A stretch of DNA of 64,000 nt from Solimonas sp. K1W22B-7. Its GTDB lineage: Bacteria; Pseudomonadota; Gammaproteobacteria; Nevskiales; Nevskiaceae. Where the stretch lies: contig NZ_CP031704.1 in assembly GCF_003428335.1 (NCBI RefSeq), positions 434,001-498,000 of the forward strand, in the 5' to 3' direction. The notes beneath the pieces were generated by a model that saw nothing but the letters and a program-made list of their open reading frames with translations, was not told the origin of the DNA and did not search any database. How positions within the stretch are numbered: position 1 is the first letter of the stretch; each line of letters opens with the position of its first letter. The position numbers were made by a program, and so were the translations under genes. Positions 11,617 to 21,566 of this stretch are shown piece after piece.

Positions 11617-12024
11617 ATGGAGTACCTGATCGGTATCGCGTTGGCCCTGGCGGTGGCGCTGGGCGCCCGCTGGATAGGCTTCGATCGCGACCGCGCGTTT
11701 TATCCGACGGTCTTGATCGTCATTGCCTCCTACTACGCCCTGTTCGCGGTGATGGGCGGTTCACTGTCGGCGCTGGCCGTGGAGTCGGTGGCGCTGGGGG
11801 GCTTCGCGCTGCTGGCCATCGCCGGCTTCAAGCTCAGCCCCTGGATCGTGGTCGCGGCGCTGGCCGGCCACGGCGTCTTCGACTGGCTGCACCCGGGCCT
11901 GATCGACAACCCCGGCGTGCCGGCCTGGTGGCCCGGCTTCTGCCTGGGCTACGACCTGGCCGCCGCCGGCTTCCTGTCCTGGAACATCCGGCAGGCCCGC
12001 GGCCGTCGCCTGCGCATGGATTGA
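11617..12024 (+). CDS. Small four- to five-helix membrane protein of unknown function
   Basis: The 135-residue protein is almost wholly hydrophobic with short loops (RWIGFDRDRAFYPTV after helix 1; a tryptophan- and proline-rich loop HPGLIDNPGVPAWWPGFC before the last helix). The start follows GGGAAGGACAC. I do not recognise the family. It is followed two bases later by a small AgmX/PglI-like exported protein, so the three genes 11617-12874 form a tight operon. Confidence 0.75.
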   Translation: MEYLIGIALALAVALGARWIGFDRDRAFYPTVLIVIASYYALFAVMGGSLSALAVESVALGGFALLAIAGFKLSPWIVVAALAGHGVFDWLHPGLIDNPGVPAWWPGFCLGYDLAAAGFLSWNIRQARGRRLRMD

Positions 12025-12026
12025 AG

Positions 12027-12398
12027 ATGAAAGCACTCGCCCCGGTCCTGCTGGCGCTGCTCGCGCTCCTGGCCGCTCCGGCCGGGGCGGCGCCGGCACC
12101 GGCCCGCAGCCCCGGGGAAATCCAGGGCGTGTTCGACCGCAACCGCGCGCCGCTGCAGCGCATCCTGCTGAAATACCAGCAGCGCATGCCGCTGGAACAG
12201 GTCCTGCGCCTGGAACTGCGCTTCACCATCGCCCCGGACGGCCAGCTCAGCGAGCCGGCGGTGCAGTCCTCCACCTATGGCGACAGGGAACTGGAGGCGA
12301 TGCTGCTGAACTGGCTCCGCGGCCTGCGCTTCGAGGCCCGCCCGGTGCCGGCGCAGACGGTCGAGCGCTATCCGCTGCTGTACCCGCCGGTGCGATGA
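12027..12398 (+). CDS. Small exported AgmX/PglI (TonB-C-like) domain protein
   Basis: The product has 123 residues. A signal peptide (to about residue 22, APAGA/AP) precedes a single domain of the AgmX/PglI or TonB C-terminal type: FDRNRAPLQRILLKY, then ELRFTIAPDGQLSEPAVQSS and LLNWLRGLRFE. In larger proteins this domain ends a periplasm-spanning link to ExbB/ExbD; here it stands alone as a soluble periplasmic protein. The TonB-like protein at 35430-36353 has the same domain. The stop overlaps the next start (ATGA). Confidence 0.7.
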   Translation: MKALAPVLLALLALLAAPAGAAPAPARSPGEIQGVFDRNRAPLQRILLKYQQRMPLEQVLRLELRFTIAPDGQLSEPAVQSSTYGDRELEAMLLNWLRGLRFEARPVPAQTVERYPLLYPPVR

Positions 12399-12874
12399 GG
12401 CGCCTGGCCCGGGTCCTGGCGGCGGGACTGCTGGCGCTGGCCGGCACCGGTCCGGTGGCGGCGCAGGACGACATCCTGGCCATGACCCGCACCAAAGAGG
12501 AGATCCAGGCCGCCATCGGTGCCGACCGGGCCGCCTTCGGGCGCCTGTTCATGGACTACCTGCGGCGCCAGCCCCGCGCCAGTTCCGGCCGCATGCTGGT
12601 GAGCTTCACGGTGGCACCGGACGGCCAGGTCAGCGAGGCCGCGATCGTCGCCTCGCCTTTCGCCGACGCCCCGCTGGAGGCCGGCGTGGTGGCGCAGTTC
12701 CAGCGCCTGCGCTTCCAGGCGCGCGAGGTGCCGGTGTTCACGCACCCCGGGTTCCCGGTCTACTTCGCACTGCCGCAAGGCAAGGTCGCGCCGCCCGTCG
12801 CGGCGCCGGCCGCCAAGGACATTCCGGGCGTGCCCGCGCCAACGCCGCAATCGCCGGTGCGGGGCTGGGAGTAG
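12395..12874 (+). CDS. Second small exported AgmX/PglI-like domain protein
   Basis: The product has 159 residues. It has a signal peptide (to about residue 23, PVAAQ) and the same fold as its neighbour: LVSFTVAPDGQVSEAAIVASPFAD and QFQRLRFQAREV. A proline-rich tail of about 25 residues follows. The two genes look like a tandem duplication that has diverged. It starts by ATGA overlap and is therefore translationally coupled. The function is unknown. Confidence 0.7.
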   Translation: MRRLARVLAAGLLALAGTGPVAAQDDILAMTRTKEEIQAAIGADRAAFGRLFMDYLRRQPRASSGRMLVSFTVAPDGQVSEAAIVASPFADAPLEAGVVAQFQRLRFQAREVPVFTHPGFPVYFALPQGKVAPPVAAPAAKDIPGVPAPTPQSPVRGWE

Positions 12875-12885
12875 GCGCAGCAGGT

Positions 12886-14004
12886 CTATTCGCGCCCGCC
12901 CAGAAGCAGCGAAAACTTCCACTGCAGCATGTCGTCGTAGAAGCTTTCCTCGGTGCCGATGCTGCGCGTGTGGCTGTAGAACAGCCCGGTTTCGGGCGTC
13001 ATTCCCGGCAGCAGCCCGCCGGCCCAGCGCGACAGGTCCAGGCCCAGGTTGAGCTGGTTGCTGCGCTGTGCTGCGTCGGGCAGGAACCATGCGGGATTGA
13101 CGCCGCTGGCCAGGCCGGCCGACAGGCCGACGCCGCGCAACTGCCGGCGCAGGCTGGCGTCGGAACTCCAGCCTTCCGCCAGCGCCGGGTTCTGCGCGTC
13201 CGGCGCGCGGCGCCAGGCGAACTGGGTCTGTGCCGACCAGGGCCCCAGGTCGTGCTTGCGCATCAGCCCCAGTTCGTAGCCGGCCGCCGGATCGCTGGTG
13301 CCCGCGCCGGCCACCGGCACCGGGTCGATCGCCTGCAGGCGCAGTTGCGAGCGCCGTGCCTGTGCCCCCCATTCCAGCGCGGCCGACCAGGTGCGCGCGT
13401 CCAGGCCGGCGACGCTGGCGTCGGGCAGCACCACGCGGCAGCTGCGGCCGCGCAGGTTCAGTGCCAGCGCCTCGGCCGGCAGCGGCATCTGCATCGTGCC
13501 TTCCAGGGCACAGTCCAGCGGCGCGGCCGGCGCCGTGGAGTTGGACCACTTCAGATCGAAGGCGGCGATTGGCGGCGCCCAGCCGAGATTCACCGCCTGT
13601 TGCGCGTTCTGCGCCTCGCCGGCCAGCTGCCATTCCGAGCGCTGCTCGTAGCTGATCCCGAGACGCAGCGGCGCCCCCGCCAGCTCGCTGAGGCGAACGT
13701 CGGCGTTCTGTCCCAGGGTCTGCAGCGCCACCTGCTGCGAGGGTGCGGCGACGGTGCTGGTGCCGGACTCGAACAGCTGTCCGGGCTGCACGCGGTAGCC
13801 GGCGCGGTACTGCAGGAAGCCGTCGCTGCTGCCCAGCGTGAAGTCGCTGTTGAGGCCTGGCAGCACCGCGCGCTGCGGCGCCGCCAGCTGGCTGTCGAGC
13901 TTGAGCTGCAGCGGCGCATCGGGAGCGGGCGGGGCGGACGCGCAGGCGCCGAGCAGCAGCGTGCCCAGTGTCAGCAGGATGTTCCGCTTGCTCCGCTTGT
14001 TCAT
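12886..14004 (-). CDS. Outer-membrane lipoprotein of unknown function
   Basis: The 372-residue protein has a lipoprotein signal (LLTLGTLLLGACAS, cysteine about residue 21), then a proline-alanine linker and a body of regular amphipathic strands with aromatic ends (RLGISYEQRSEWQL, QTQFAWRRAP, WKFSLLLGG at the terminus). This suggests an outer-membrane barrel or barrel-associated lipoprotein. The start at 14004 follows CGGAAAC; an earlier in-frame ATG at 14034 lacks a Shine-Dalgarno. It is convergent with 12395-12874, only 11 bases away. Confidence 0.65.
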   Translation of the reverse strand: MNKRSKRNILLTLGTLLLGACASAPPAPDAPLQLKLDSQLAAPQRAVLPGLNSDFTLGSSDGFLQYRAGYRVQPGQLFESGTSTVAAPSQQVALQTLGQNADVRLSELAGAPLRLGISYEQRSEWQLAGEAQNAQQAVNLGWAPPIAAFDLKWSNSTAPAAPLDCALEGTMQMPLPAEALALNLRGRSCRVVLPDASVAGLDARTWSAALEWGAQARRSQLRLQAIDPVPVAGAGTSDPAAGYELGLMRKHDLGPWSAQTQFAWRRAPDAQNPALAEGWSSDASLRRQLRGVGLSAGLASGVNPAWFLPDAAQRSNQLNLGLDLSRWAGGLLPGMTPETGLFYSHTRSIGTEESFYDDMLQWKFSLLLGGRE

Positions 14005-14070
14005 GTTTCCGATCGGTGGCGCGTGCGGCGCCATCGGAGTTATGAGTGCGACCGGCTACTCCGAGTTCCC

Positions 14071-14142
14071 GTGGGAGCGGCTTCAGCCGCGATGGCATGT
14101 GCACTACGGCTACCGGCGCATCGCGGCTGCAGCCGCTCCCAC
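14071..14142. repeat. REP-like inverted repeat (GTGGGAGCGGCTTCAGCCGCGA)
   Basis: Arms GTGGGAGCGGCTTCAGCCGCGAT and ATCGCGGCTGCAGCCGCTCCCAC flank a 28-base centre that also contains short palindromes. This is a second REP family, distinct from that at 3877-3942 and well known from Pseudomonas and Xanthomonas relatives. Confidence 0.85.
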
Positions 14143-14169
14143 AAAGTGCATCGTTGCCATGGCAGGCAC

Positions 14170-14200
14170 AAAAAAGCCGGCGGCCTTGCGGCCGCCGGCT
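14170..14200 (-). terminator. Intrinsic terminator of the OmpA gene
   Basis: Read on the minus strand: an 11-bp perfect stem AGCCGGCGGCC/GGCCGCCGGCT with a GCAA loop, followed by a run of six T. It lies 19 bases past the stop of the OmpA-family gene. Confidence 0.93.
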
Positions 14201-14218
14201 GGGTTCACACCCGGGCGC

Positions 14219-15388
14219 TTACTGCTTGATCACCTTGAACTCGACACGGCGGTTCTCGGCGCGGCCCTCGTCGGTCTTGTTGCTGACCACCGGCACCGAT
14301 TCACCCAGGCCCTGGGCGGCGAGGCGGGTACCCTGCACGCCCTGGCTGATCAGGTAGTCGCGCACCGAGTTGGCGCGTGCTTTCGACAGCTTCAAGTTGT
14401 AGGCGTCCGACCCGATGTTGTCGGTGTGGCCCTCGATCTCCACTTCCATCGTCGGCTGGCCGCGCAGGCCGGCGGCGATGCCGTCGAGGATCGAGCGGCC
14501 GTCCGCGGTCAGCGTCGCCTTGTTGAACTCGAAGTTGATGTTGCGCAGCACCAGGCGCTGGGCCTTCACGGCGCAACCGCGTTCGTCGACGCGCATGCCG
14601 CGCGGCGTGTCGGGGCAGAGGTCGTTGGCGTTGAGCACGCCGTCGCCATCGGCATCGGGCGGCGGGGGCGGCGGCAGGCCGCAACCGTAGGCATCCACCG
14701 CGATGCCGCGCGGGGTGCCGGGGCAGCGGTCGGAGGTGTCGGGCACGCCGTCACCGTCGCTGTCGGAGACCGGCGGCGGCAGGAGTGCCGGCGGCGGAGG
14801 AGGCGGGGGAGGCGGCGCCGTTTCGCTGAGGTTGAACTGCACGCCGGCGTTGACGCGGGTGTCCCAGACACGGTTGCTGCCGTTGGCAGTGCCCGGGATT
14901 TCGTCGCTGAAGATGGCGTAGCGGCGGCCTTCGAGCCGCAGCGCGGCTTCGCGCGAGCCGCCGAGCTTGAACAGAAGGCCGCCGCCGGCGTTGGCGTAGC
15001 CGACGATGCGGCCGCCGCGGTTTTCGTTGGACGGCGGGTCGCCCAGCGCGTCCTCGTAGGTGCCGCCGCCGCCGGCCAGCAGGTAGGGGTTGATGCGGCT
15101 GTTGGGTGCGGCGGCGAAGCGCAGGTCCAGGCCGGCACCGAAGTTGGTGTCGTCGCGGCCGGTGGTGTCGTTGTTGACCTTGTGGCCGAAGACGTTCAGT
15201 TCGGTCGAGAAGTAATCGTTCAGCGGAAAGCCGAACAGCGCATGGCCGCCGATGCCTTCGTCGTTGGCCTGGCGGCCGCTGTCGGGATTCACCCAGCTGC
15301 CCATCAGGCCCATGTAGGGCTTGGCTTCGGCATGGGCAGCGCTGGCCATGGTTCCAAGGAGCAGCAACGCGAGTGCTTTGTTTTTCAT
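14219..15388 (-). CDS. OmpA-family porin with thrombospondin type-3 repeats
   Basis: The 389-residue protein has a signal peptide (MKNKALALLLLGTMASAAHA), an N-terminal eight-strand OmpA-like barrel (about 22-195), a polyproline stretch, two calcium-binding type-3 repeats (DSDGDGVPDTSDRCPGTP and DADGDGVLNANDLCPDTP) and a C-terminal OmpA peptidoglycan-binding domain (about 275-389, INFEFNKATL, IEGHTDNIGSDAYN, RRVEF). It ties the outer membrane to the cell wall. The proline tract probably acts as a spacer. It has its own terminator and lies upstream-to-downstream of a second OmpA-domain gene on the same strand. Confidence 0.92.
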   Translation of the reverse strand: MKNKALALLLLGTMASAAHAEAKPYMGLMGSWVNPDSGRQANDEGIGGHALFGFPLNDYFSTELNVFGHKVNNDTTGRDDTNFGAGLDLRFAAAPNSRINPYLLAGGGGTYEDALGDPPSNENRGGRIVGYANAGGGLLFKLGGSREAALRLEGRRYAIFSDEIPGTANGSNRVWDTRVNAGVQFNLSETAPPPPPPPPPALLPPPVSDSDGDGVPDTSDRCPGTPRGIAVDAYGCGLPPPPPPDADGDGVLNANDLCPDTPRGMRVDERGCAVKAQRLVLRNINFEFNKATLTADGRSILDGIAAGLRGQPTMEVEIEGHTDNIGSDAYNLKLSKARANSVRDYLISQGVQGTRLAAQGLGESVPVVSNKTDEGRAENRRVEFKVIKQ

Positions 15389-15479
15389 CGGACGATCCCT
15401 ATCACGTTTGGTTGAGGCACCGGGGCGATGCTCGACCCGGCGCCCTGAACATCTGCTGAACCGGCCGGCGGCTTGCGCC

Positions 15480-16448
15480 CTACGGCGCGGTGCTGGCCTT
15501 GAACTCGACCTCGGCCGCGCCGCCCGCCTTGCCCCTGGCCTTGAGGCGGGAGCCGGCGACGCCGACGTCGGAGAGGAAGGTCTTCACGGCGGTGGCGCGC
15601 GCCGCCGCCAGCCCGGTGCTTTCGCCGGCGGCACTGTGGCCGATGACTTCCAGCTGCACATCAGGACGTGCGCGCAGTGCCGACAGCACGGCATCGAGCT
15701 GCTTGCGCGCCGCGCCGTTGAGCTTGGCCGAGCCGATGTCGAAGGACACGCTGCCCAGGCTCGGAGCCGGGGCGGCGTCCTGTGACGGCGTTGCCGCCGG
15801 CAGCAGGCTTACGCCCGGCGGCAATGGCACGCTGGATGCCGTCGGCAGCGCCGGGCGGGTGAGCGGCGGCGCCTGTGCCGGCAGCTCGATCACCGCGACC
15901 GGCGCAGGGGCGGGGGCCGGTTCAGGAGCGGGCGGAACGGGTTCCGCTTTCGCGGCGGCGGGCGCGGCCGGGAGGGTCGCGGCCTCCTGCGCCATCGGTG
16001 CGGGCTGGACCGGCGCGGGGGCCGCAGGCTCGGCCGCGACCGGCGCAGGAGCGGGGGCGACCGGGGCCGGTTCGGCGACAGTGGCGGGCATCGCCTGCGG
16101 CGGCGGCGCGGCGCTCGCCGCGGTCGCAGGCTCTGCCGCGGCCGGCGCGACCGGGGCAGCGGCGGCGACTTCTGCGACCGGGGCCGCTGCGGCGGCGACG
16201 GCCGTGACGGCGGCCACGGTCGCCGCTTCGGCCGCCGCTTCCGGGAATTCGTCGGCCGGCAGCGGCGGGATCAGCGCCGCGCAGCCCTTGCGGTCCACCA
16301 GCGTGCCGGCGGCGGTGTTCGGACAGGCGTCCGCGCTGTCGATCGCACCGTCGCCGTCCGCGTCCGCCGCCTGGGCCAGAACGGCGCCGGGCAGCAGGGC
16401 GACCAGCGCAAGCAGCGCCGCGGGCGCGGAATTCGAACGGTGTTTCAT
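15480..16448 (-). CDS. Exported protein with type-3 repeat, long Ala-Pro linker and divergent OmpA domain
   Basis: The product has 322 residues: signal peptide (to about residue 26), one DADGDGAIDSADACPNTA calcium repeat, about 150 residues almost entirely of alanine, proline, valine and glutamate, then a shortened OmpA-like domain (about 230-322: VSFDIGSAKL, LEVIGHSAAGES). The usual HTD...N signature is degraded to HSAAGES, so peptidoglycan binding may be altered. The stop lies 91 bases upstream of the other OmpA gene. It is divergent from the TetR gene with about 150 bases between. Confidence 0.8.
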   Translation of the reverse strand: MKHRSNSAPAALLALVALLPGAVLAQAADADGDGAIDSADACPNTAAGTLVDRKGCAALIPPLPADEFPEAAAEAATVAAVTAVAAAAAPVAEVAAAAPVAPAAAEPATAASAAPPPQAMPATVAEPAPVAPAPAPVAAEPAAPAPVQPAPMAQEAATLPAAPAAAKAEPVPPAPEPAPAPAPVAVIELPAQAPPLTRPALPTASSVPLPPGVSLLPAATPSQDAAPAPSLGSVSFDIGSAKLNGAARKQLDAVLSALRARPDVQLEVIGHSAAGESTGLAAARATAVKTFLSDVGVAGSRLKARGKAGGAAEVEFKASTAP

Positions 16449-16551
16449 GCAGGTCCCCGGATTATTGTGGCGGCCTTTTTTCGCCGCGAAGCGCTTATAG
16501 CACGGCCACTTGCGGCGTATGAAGCGTCGCAGGGGCCGGGGCCCGCGCGGC

Positions 16552-16604
16552 TTGCGCCATACGCACGCGTATGTCTAAACTCCCCTCTCAATACGCCACC
16601 GTAT
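16552..16604 (+). promoter_or_regulatory. Promoter with two ATACG-N4-CGTAT operators for the TetR gene
   Basis: A -35 TTGCGC (16552-16557) and -10 TAAACT (16576-16581) are 18 bases apart. A palindrome ATACG-CACG-CGTAT (16559-16572) fills the spacer and an identical-arm palindrome ATACG-CCAC-CGTAT (16591-16604) lies 32 bases, about three helical turns, downstream, reaching into the start codon. This is the layout expected of autorepression by the adjacent TetR protein. The promoter boxes are my reading; the two palindromes are plain. Confidence 0.7.
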
Positions 16605-17271
16605 GTACAGACGCGACATGAAGCCCACGGCCGCCTCCGACAGCCGACAGAACCTCAGTGCCGACGACTGGGCCGAGGCCGCGCTGGACGCCATCGCGGT
16701 CGGCGGACTCGACGCCGTGGCGGTGGAGCCGCTGGCCCGCGGACTGGGCGTGACCAAGGGCAGCTTCTACTGGCATTTCCAGAACCGCGACGCCCTGTTG
16801 CGCGCGGCGCTGCAGCTGTGGGAGCGCCACCAGATCGACGAGATCCTGTCCAAGGTGGACCCGTCTGCCAGTCCCTACGAGCGCATCGTGCGCCTGTTCA
16901 AGGCGGCCAACATGAGTGTGCGCGACGGCCGCCTGTACCTGGCCATCGCCGCCGCCGCCGACAACCCGACGGTGCAGGCCTTCGTGCAGCGCCTGTCGGA
17001 GCGCTGGATCAACTACCTGGACGAAAGCTACCGTGCCCTGGGTTATTCCGACCCGCAGGCGCGGCAATGGGCGCTGTTCGCGTTCGCCACCTTCATGGGC
17101 AACCTGCAGATCCGGCGCGACACGCCGCAGATGATGCCCGAGGGGCAGGCTTTCACCGATTATGTGAAGCTGATGATCAAGACGCTCATTCCCCGGGAGG
17201 CGAGGGAGCAGGGCGCGGAAGAAGACGACGATCACCCGCACGTGGTGCCGATGCGCCGCCCGGGTTCCTGA
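16603..17271 (+). CDS. TetR-family transcriptional regulator
   Basis: The 222-residue protein has an N-terminal TetR helix-turn-helix (about 24-70: AALDAIAVGGLDAVAVEPLARGLGV then GSFYWHFQNRDALL). The ligand-binding part has no recognisable group. It sits 19 bases before fadE, on the same strand, so it may control fatty-acid use. The C-terminus is acidic and histidine-rich (EEDDDHPHVVP). The start could also be the ATG at 16618; neither has a good Shine-Dalgarno, and the first overlaps an operator. Confidence 0.85.
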   Translation: MYRRDMKPTAASDSRQNLSADDWAEAALDAIAVGGLDAVAVEPLARGLGVTKGSFYWHFQNRDALLRAALQLWERHQIDEILSKVDPSASPYERIVRLFKAANMSVRDGRLYLAIAAAADNPTVQAFVQRLSERWINYLDESYRALGYSDPQARQWALFAFATFMGNLQIRRDTPQMMPEGQAFTDYVKLMIKTLIPREAREQGAEEDDDHPHVVPMRRPGS

Positions 17272-17290
17272 TTCCTTTCCGGAGGTCCCC

Positions 17291-19768
17291 ATGTCGACTC
17301 TTTCCGTTGGTCTCGCCGCGCTGGCCGTGGCCTGGGTCATGGCCTATGTCGGCCTGCCGCTGCTGGCCTGGACCGTCTTTGCCGGCCTGCTGCTGCTGGC
17401 GCTCAAGGCCGTGGGTGCCCTCGGCGCCACCGGCTTTGCCGTTTGCGCCATCCTGTTCTTCGCCCTGGCGGCCCTGCTGAACATCCGCCCGCTGCGCCGT
17501 GCCGTCATCACCGGCCCGGTGTTCGGCGTGTTCAAGAAAGTGCTGCCGGAAATGTCCTCCACCGAGCGCGAGGCGCTGGAGGCCGGCGACACCTGGTGGG
17601 AGGCCGAGATGTTCCGCGGCCGGCCGGACTGGAACAAGCTGCTGGACTTCAAGTACACCGCGCTGACCGCCGAGGAGCAGTCCTTCCTCGACAACGAGTG
17701 CGACGAGCTGTGCAAGCTCTGCGACGACTGGAAGATCGAGTTCGAGACCAAGGACCTGTCGCCGGAGGCCTGGGCCTATATCCGCGAGAAGAAGTTCCTC
17801 GCGATGCTGATCAAGAAGGAATACGGCGGCCTGGGCTTCTCCGCCAACGCGCAGTCGGCGGTGGTGACCAAGCTGGCGACCAAGTCGATCACCATGGCGG
17901 TGACGGTGATGGTGCCCAACTCCCTGGGCCCCGGCGAGTTGCTGATGCACTACGGCACCGACGCGCAGAAGCAGCAGTGGCTGCCGGGCCTGGTGTCGGG
18001 CAAGGAGATTCCCTGCTTCGGCCTGACCGGCCCCGAGGTCGGCTCCGACGCCACCGCGATGCCGGATCTCGGCACCGTCTGCTACGGCCAGCACGAGGGC
18101 AAGAAGGTCCTCGGCATCCGCCTGGATTTCTCCAAGCGCTACATCACGCTGGCGCCGATCGCCACGGTGGTGGGCCTGGCCTTCAAGCTGCGCGACCCCG
18201 ACGGACTGCTCGGCGACAAGACGAAAACCGACTACGGCATCACCTGCGCGCTGATTCCGGCGAAGCATGAGGGCATGGAGATCGGCCGCCGCCACTACCC
18301 CGGCGGTGCCTTCCACAACGGCACGATCCATGGCCGCGGCGTGTTCATCCCGGTGGAGTGGATCATCGGCGGCCCGGCGATGGCCGGAAAGGGCTGGCGC
18401 ATGCTGGTGGAATGCCTGTCCGCCGGCCGCGGCATCTCGCTGCCGGCGCTGGGCACCGCGGGCGGCCAGACCGCCTACCGCATGACCGGCGTCTACGGCC
18501 GTTTCCGCCGCCAGTTCAAGGTCTCGGTCGGCAAGTTCGAGGGCGTGCAGGAAGCCACCGGCCGCATCGCCGGCTACACCTACACGCTGGAGGCGATGCG
18601 CGTGCTGACCGCCTCGGCGGTGGATCACTGCGCGCCGTCGGTGGTCACCGCGATCGCCAAGTACCACATGACCGAGCTGATGCGGAAGATCATCACCGAC
18701 GGCATGGACGTGATGGCCGGCAAGGCGATCCAGCAGGGCCCGCGCAACTTCATGGCCACCGCCTACCGCACCACGCCGGTGGCGATCACGGTGGAAGGCG
18801 CCAATATCCTGACCCGCAATCTGATGATCTTCGGCCAGGGCGCCATCCGCTGCCACGAGTACGTCTTTCCCGAAATGGAAGCGGCGCGCGACGACGACCT
18901 GGTGAAGTTCGACCAGCTGCTGTTCGGGCACATCGGCTTCTCGATCAACCGCGCGGTGCGCGCCTTCACGCTCGGCCTCACCGGCGCGCGCCTGGCGTCC
19001 TCGCCGGTGCAGGGTGAGCTGGCGCCGTATTTCCGCAGGATGGAGCGCTACTCCTCGGCCCTGGCCTTCTGCTCCGACCTGACCATGGGCGTGCTCGGCG
19101 GCAAGCTCAAGTTCATGGAGCGCCTGTCGGCGCGCCTGGGCGACGTGCTGAGCCAGCTCTACATCGCCTCCGCCGTGGCCAAGTACTACCTGGAAGGCAG
19201 CAAGTCCGAGGCCGAGCTGGCGCACGCGCGCTGGGCGCTGGACCATGCCATGCACGAGATCGCCAGGGCCTTCGAGGGCTTCCTCGACAACTTCCCGGTG
19301 GCCTGGGCGCGCGGCGTGATGCGCGTGGTGGTGTTCCCGCTGGGCAACACCACCAAGCCGGTCAGCGACAAGCTCAACGCCCAGGTGGCCGACCTGATCC
19401 TGGAGCACAGCGACGTGCGCGAGCGCCTGTCCTGGCTGGTGTTCAAGAACGGCGGTGTGCATGACCCGGTGGGCCGCATGGAGCACGCCTGGACCGTGGC
19501 GCAGCGCACGGAACCCGCCTACCTGAAGTATTTCCGGCACGCCAACCGCGGCGAACTGGCCGGCGACACCGTCGCCGACCGCCTGAAGGACGCCGTCACC
19601 CGCAACCTGATGACCCGCGACGAGGCCGACCAGGCCGCCGAGTACGACCGCGTGCGCTTCGACGTGATCCTGACCGATGACTTCTCCAAGGAGTACATCG
19701 CCGGCAACTATGCGGCGGAGCGGGCGGAGGTGATTGAGCTGGCGGCGGCGCGGGCGAAGCTGGCCTGA
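17291..19768 (+). CDS. fadE: Acyl-CoA dehydrogenase FadE
   Basis: The 825-residue protein carries out the first oxidation step of fatty-acid beta-oxidation. It has the FadE build: two to three N-terminal membrane helices (residues 5-60), the acyl-CoA dehydrogenase core ([17 protein letters not shown] near 240; [14 protein letters not shown] later) and the C-terminal DUF1974 region. The length equals E. coli FadE (814) closely. GGAGGT precedes the ATG. It is followed by a strong terminator, so the TetR-fadE pair forms a unit. Confidence 0.95.
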   Translation: MSTLSVGLAALAVAWVMAYVGLPLLAWTVFAGLLLLALKAVGALGATGFAVCAILFFALAALLNIRPLRRAVITGPVFGVFKKVLPEMSSTEREALEAGDTWWEAEMFRGRPDWNKLLDFKYTALTAEEQSFLDNECDELCKLCDDWKIEFETKDLSPEAWAYIREKKFLAMLIKKEYGGLGFSANAQSAVVTKLATKSITMAVTVMVPNSLGPGELLMHYGTDAQKQQWLPGLVSGKEIPCFGLTGPEVGSDATAMPDLGTVCYGQHEGKKVLGIRLDFSKRYITLAPIATVVGLAFKLRDPDGLLGDKTKTDYGITCALIPAKHEGMEIGRRHYPGGAFHNGTIHGRGVFIPVEWIIGGPAMAGKGWRMLVECLSAGRGISLPALGTAGGQTAYRMTGVYGRFRRQFKVSVGKFEGVQEATGRIAGYTYTLEAMRVLTASAVDHCAPSVVTAIAKYHMTELMRKIITDGMDVMAGKAIQQGPRNFMATAYRTTPVAITVEGANILTRNLMIFGQGAIRCHEYVFPEMEAARDDDLVKFDQLLFGHIGFSINRAVRAFTLGLTGARLASSPVQGELAPYFRRMERYSSALAFCSDLTMGVLGGKLKFMERLSARLGDVLSQLYIASAVAKYYLEGSKSEAELAHARWALDHAMHEIARAFEGFLDNFPVAWARGVMRVVVFPLGNTTKPVSDKLNAQVADLILEHSDVRERLSWLVFKNGGVHDPVGRMEHAWTVAQRTEPAYLKYFRHANRGELAGDTVADRLKDAVTRNLMTRDEADQAAEYDRVRFDVILTDDFSKEYIAGNYAAERAEVIELAAARAKLA

Positions 19769-19783
19769 GCTTCTGGCTGTCAC

Positions 19784-19815
19784 AAAGGCCGGACGGCTCG
19801 CCGTCCGGCCTTTTT
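19784..19815 (+). terminator. Intrinsic terminator after fadE
   Basis: A ten-bp perfect stem GGCCGGACGG/CCGTCCGGCC with a CTCG loop, preceded by AAA and followed by TTTTT. Confidence 0.93.
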
Positions 19816-19832
19816 CGTTGCGGGTCCACCCA

Positions 19833-19937
19833 CCCGTTCATGCCGAGTGCCGCGTCCCTCGATACAACCCGCCATGGCGGGTCACTCGGGATGACCGGCC
19901 GTCGTGTATCGAGGCACGCGGCACTCGGGGTGAGCGG
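19833..19937. repeat. Rearranged copies of the CCGAGTGCCGCG interspersed repeat
   Basis: 19837-19862 (GTTCATGCCGAGTGCCGCG and following) matches the start of the 40-bp repeat at 4728 and 39531. 19911-19935 carries its end and start in the opposite orientation (GTGTATCGAGG...GCACTCGGGGTGA). An inner palindrome CCCGCCATGGCGGG lies between. The region before the next gene is therefore repeat-derived. Confidence 0.75.
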
Positions 19938-20028
19938 TCTGGTGGAAATTCCTACAAGAAGCCGCCTTCCCTTTTATCCCGCCGATTGGCGAAGATGCGG
20001 CACACCCCATCAGCCACCCCGACGAGCC

Positions 20029-21564
20029 ATGACCGACCCCATCCTGATCGGCAAGGGCGACACGCCCCAGTTCCTGCTGCCGGCCTACGCCAACCGCCAC
20101 GGCCTGATCGCCGGCGCCACCGGCACCGGCAAGACCATCACCCTGCAGGGCCTGGCCGAAGGCTTCTCCGACATCGGCGTGCCGGTGTTCGCGGCCGACA
20201 TCAAGGGTGACCTCTCCGGCATTGCGGCGGCGGGGGAGGCCAAGCCCAAGCTGGCCGAGCGCGCCGCGCAGATCGGCCTGGCCGGCTACGCGCCGCAGAA
20301 CTATCCCACCGTGTTCTGGGACGTGTTCGGTGTTTCCGGCCACCCGGTGCGCGCCACCATCTCCGACATGGGGCCGACGCTGCTGTCGCGCCTGCTGGAC
20401 CTGACCGACGTGCAGGAAGCGGTGCTGTCGCTGGTGTTCAAGTACTGCGACCAGCAGGGCCTGCTGCTGCTGGACTTCAAGGACCTGCGCGCGGCGCTGG
20501 GCCATGTCTCCGAGAACGCCAAGACCCTGGGTGCCGACTACGGCCTGGTGAGCAAGGCCTCGGTCGGCGTGATCCAGCGCGGCCTGATCCAGCTGGAGCA
20601 GGACGGCGCCGAGGCCTTCTTCGGCGAACCGGCGATGGACCTCAACGACTTCATGCGCACCGACCTCGGCGGCAAGGGCATCATCAACGTGCTCGCCGCC
20701 GACCAGCTGTTCCAGAAGCCGCGGCTCTACGCCACCTTCCTGCTGTGGCTGCTGGCCGAGCTGTTCGAGCGCCTGCCCGAGGCTGGCGACCTCGACAAGC
20801 CCAAGCTGGTGTTCTTCTTCGACGAGGCGCACCTGCTGTTCAAGGACGCCCCCAAGGCCCTGGTGGAGAAGGTCGAGCAGGTGGTGCGCCTGATCCGCTC
20901 CAAGGGTGTCGGCGTCTACTTCATCACGCAGAACCCGCTGGACCTGCCGGAGAGCGTGCTGGGCCAGCTCGGCAACCGCGTGCAGCACGCGCTGCGCGCC
21001 TTCACTCCGCGCGACCAGAAGGCGGTGAAGGCGGCCGCCACCACCTTCCGCGCCAACCCGAAGCTCGACGTCGCCGCCGCGATCATGGAACTGGGTGTCG
21101 GCGAGGCCCTGGTATCGACGCTGCAGGACAAGGGCGTGCCCGGCATCGTCGAGCGCACGCTGATCCGGCCGCCGCGTTCGCGCATGGGCGCGCTGACGCC
21201 GGAGGAACGCAAGACCGTGATGTCGCGCAGCCCGGTGGCCGGCAAGTACGAGCAGGTGGTGGACCGCGAGTCGGCCTACGAAAAGCTGTCGCAGCGCGCT
21301 GCCGAAGCCGCGCCGCCGCCCGCGCCGGAGAAACCCGCGGCGGCCCCGGCGCCGAAGGCCGGTGGCGGCTGGTGGGACGAAGCCTCGCGCCAGCCCGCCC
21401 CCGCCCCCCGCGCCGAACCCGCCCCGCGCAAGCCGGCCGCGCGCCGCAGCGACACGGTGACGGAAGCCGCGGTCAAGAGTGTCACCCGCAGCCTCGCCAA
21501 CACCGTGGGTCGCGAGGTGGGGCGCACGCTGCTGCGCGGCATCCTCGGGTCGCTGAAACGGTAG
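20029..21564 (+). CDS. HerA-like DUF853 ATPase (YjgR family)
   Basis: The 511-residue protein matches the YjgR/DUF853 group of HerA-FtsK-type ATPases. Walker A GATGTGKT is at about residue 30 and Walker [10 protein letters not shown] at about 265; [26 protein letters not shown] supplies the sensor region. A 70-residue alanine-proline-rich linker precedes a short basic C-terminal segment ([19 protein letters not shown]). The cellular role is not known; some tie it to stress or DNA translocation. The ATG at 20029 fits the family start; a longer frame to 19840 runs through a repeat. Confidence 0.88.
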   Translation: MTDPILIGKGDTPQFLLPAYANRHGLIAGATGTGKTITLQGLAEGFSDIGVPVFAADIKGDLSGIAAAGEAKPKLAERAAQIGLAGYAPQNYPTVFWDVFGVSGHPVRATISDMGPTLLSRLLDLTDVQEAVLSLVFKYCDQQGLLLLDFKDLRAALGHVSENAKTLGADYGLVSKASVGVIQRGLIQLEQDGAEAFFGEPAMDLNDFMRTDLGGKGIINVLAADQLFQKPRLYATFLLWLLAELFERLPEAGDLDKPKLVFFFDEAHLLFKDAPKALVEKVEQVVRLIRSKGVGVYFITQNPLDLPESVLGQLGNRVQHALRAFTPRDQKAVKAAATTFRANPKLDVAAAIMELGVGEALVSTLQDKGVPGIVERTLIRPPRSRMGALTPEERKTVMSRSPVAGKYEQVVDRESAYEKLSQRAAEAAPPPAPEKPAAAPAPKAGGGWWDEASRQPAPAPRAEPAPRKPAARRSDTVTEAAVKSVTRSLANTVGREVGRTLLRGILGSLKR

Positions 21565-21566
21565 CA

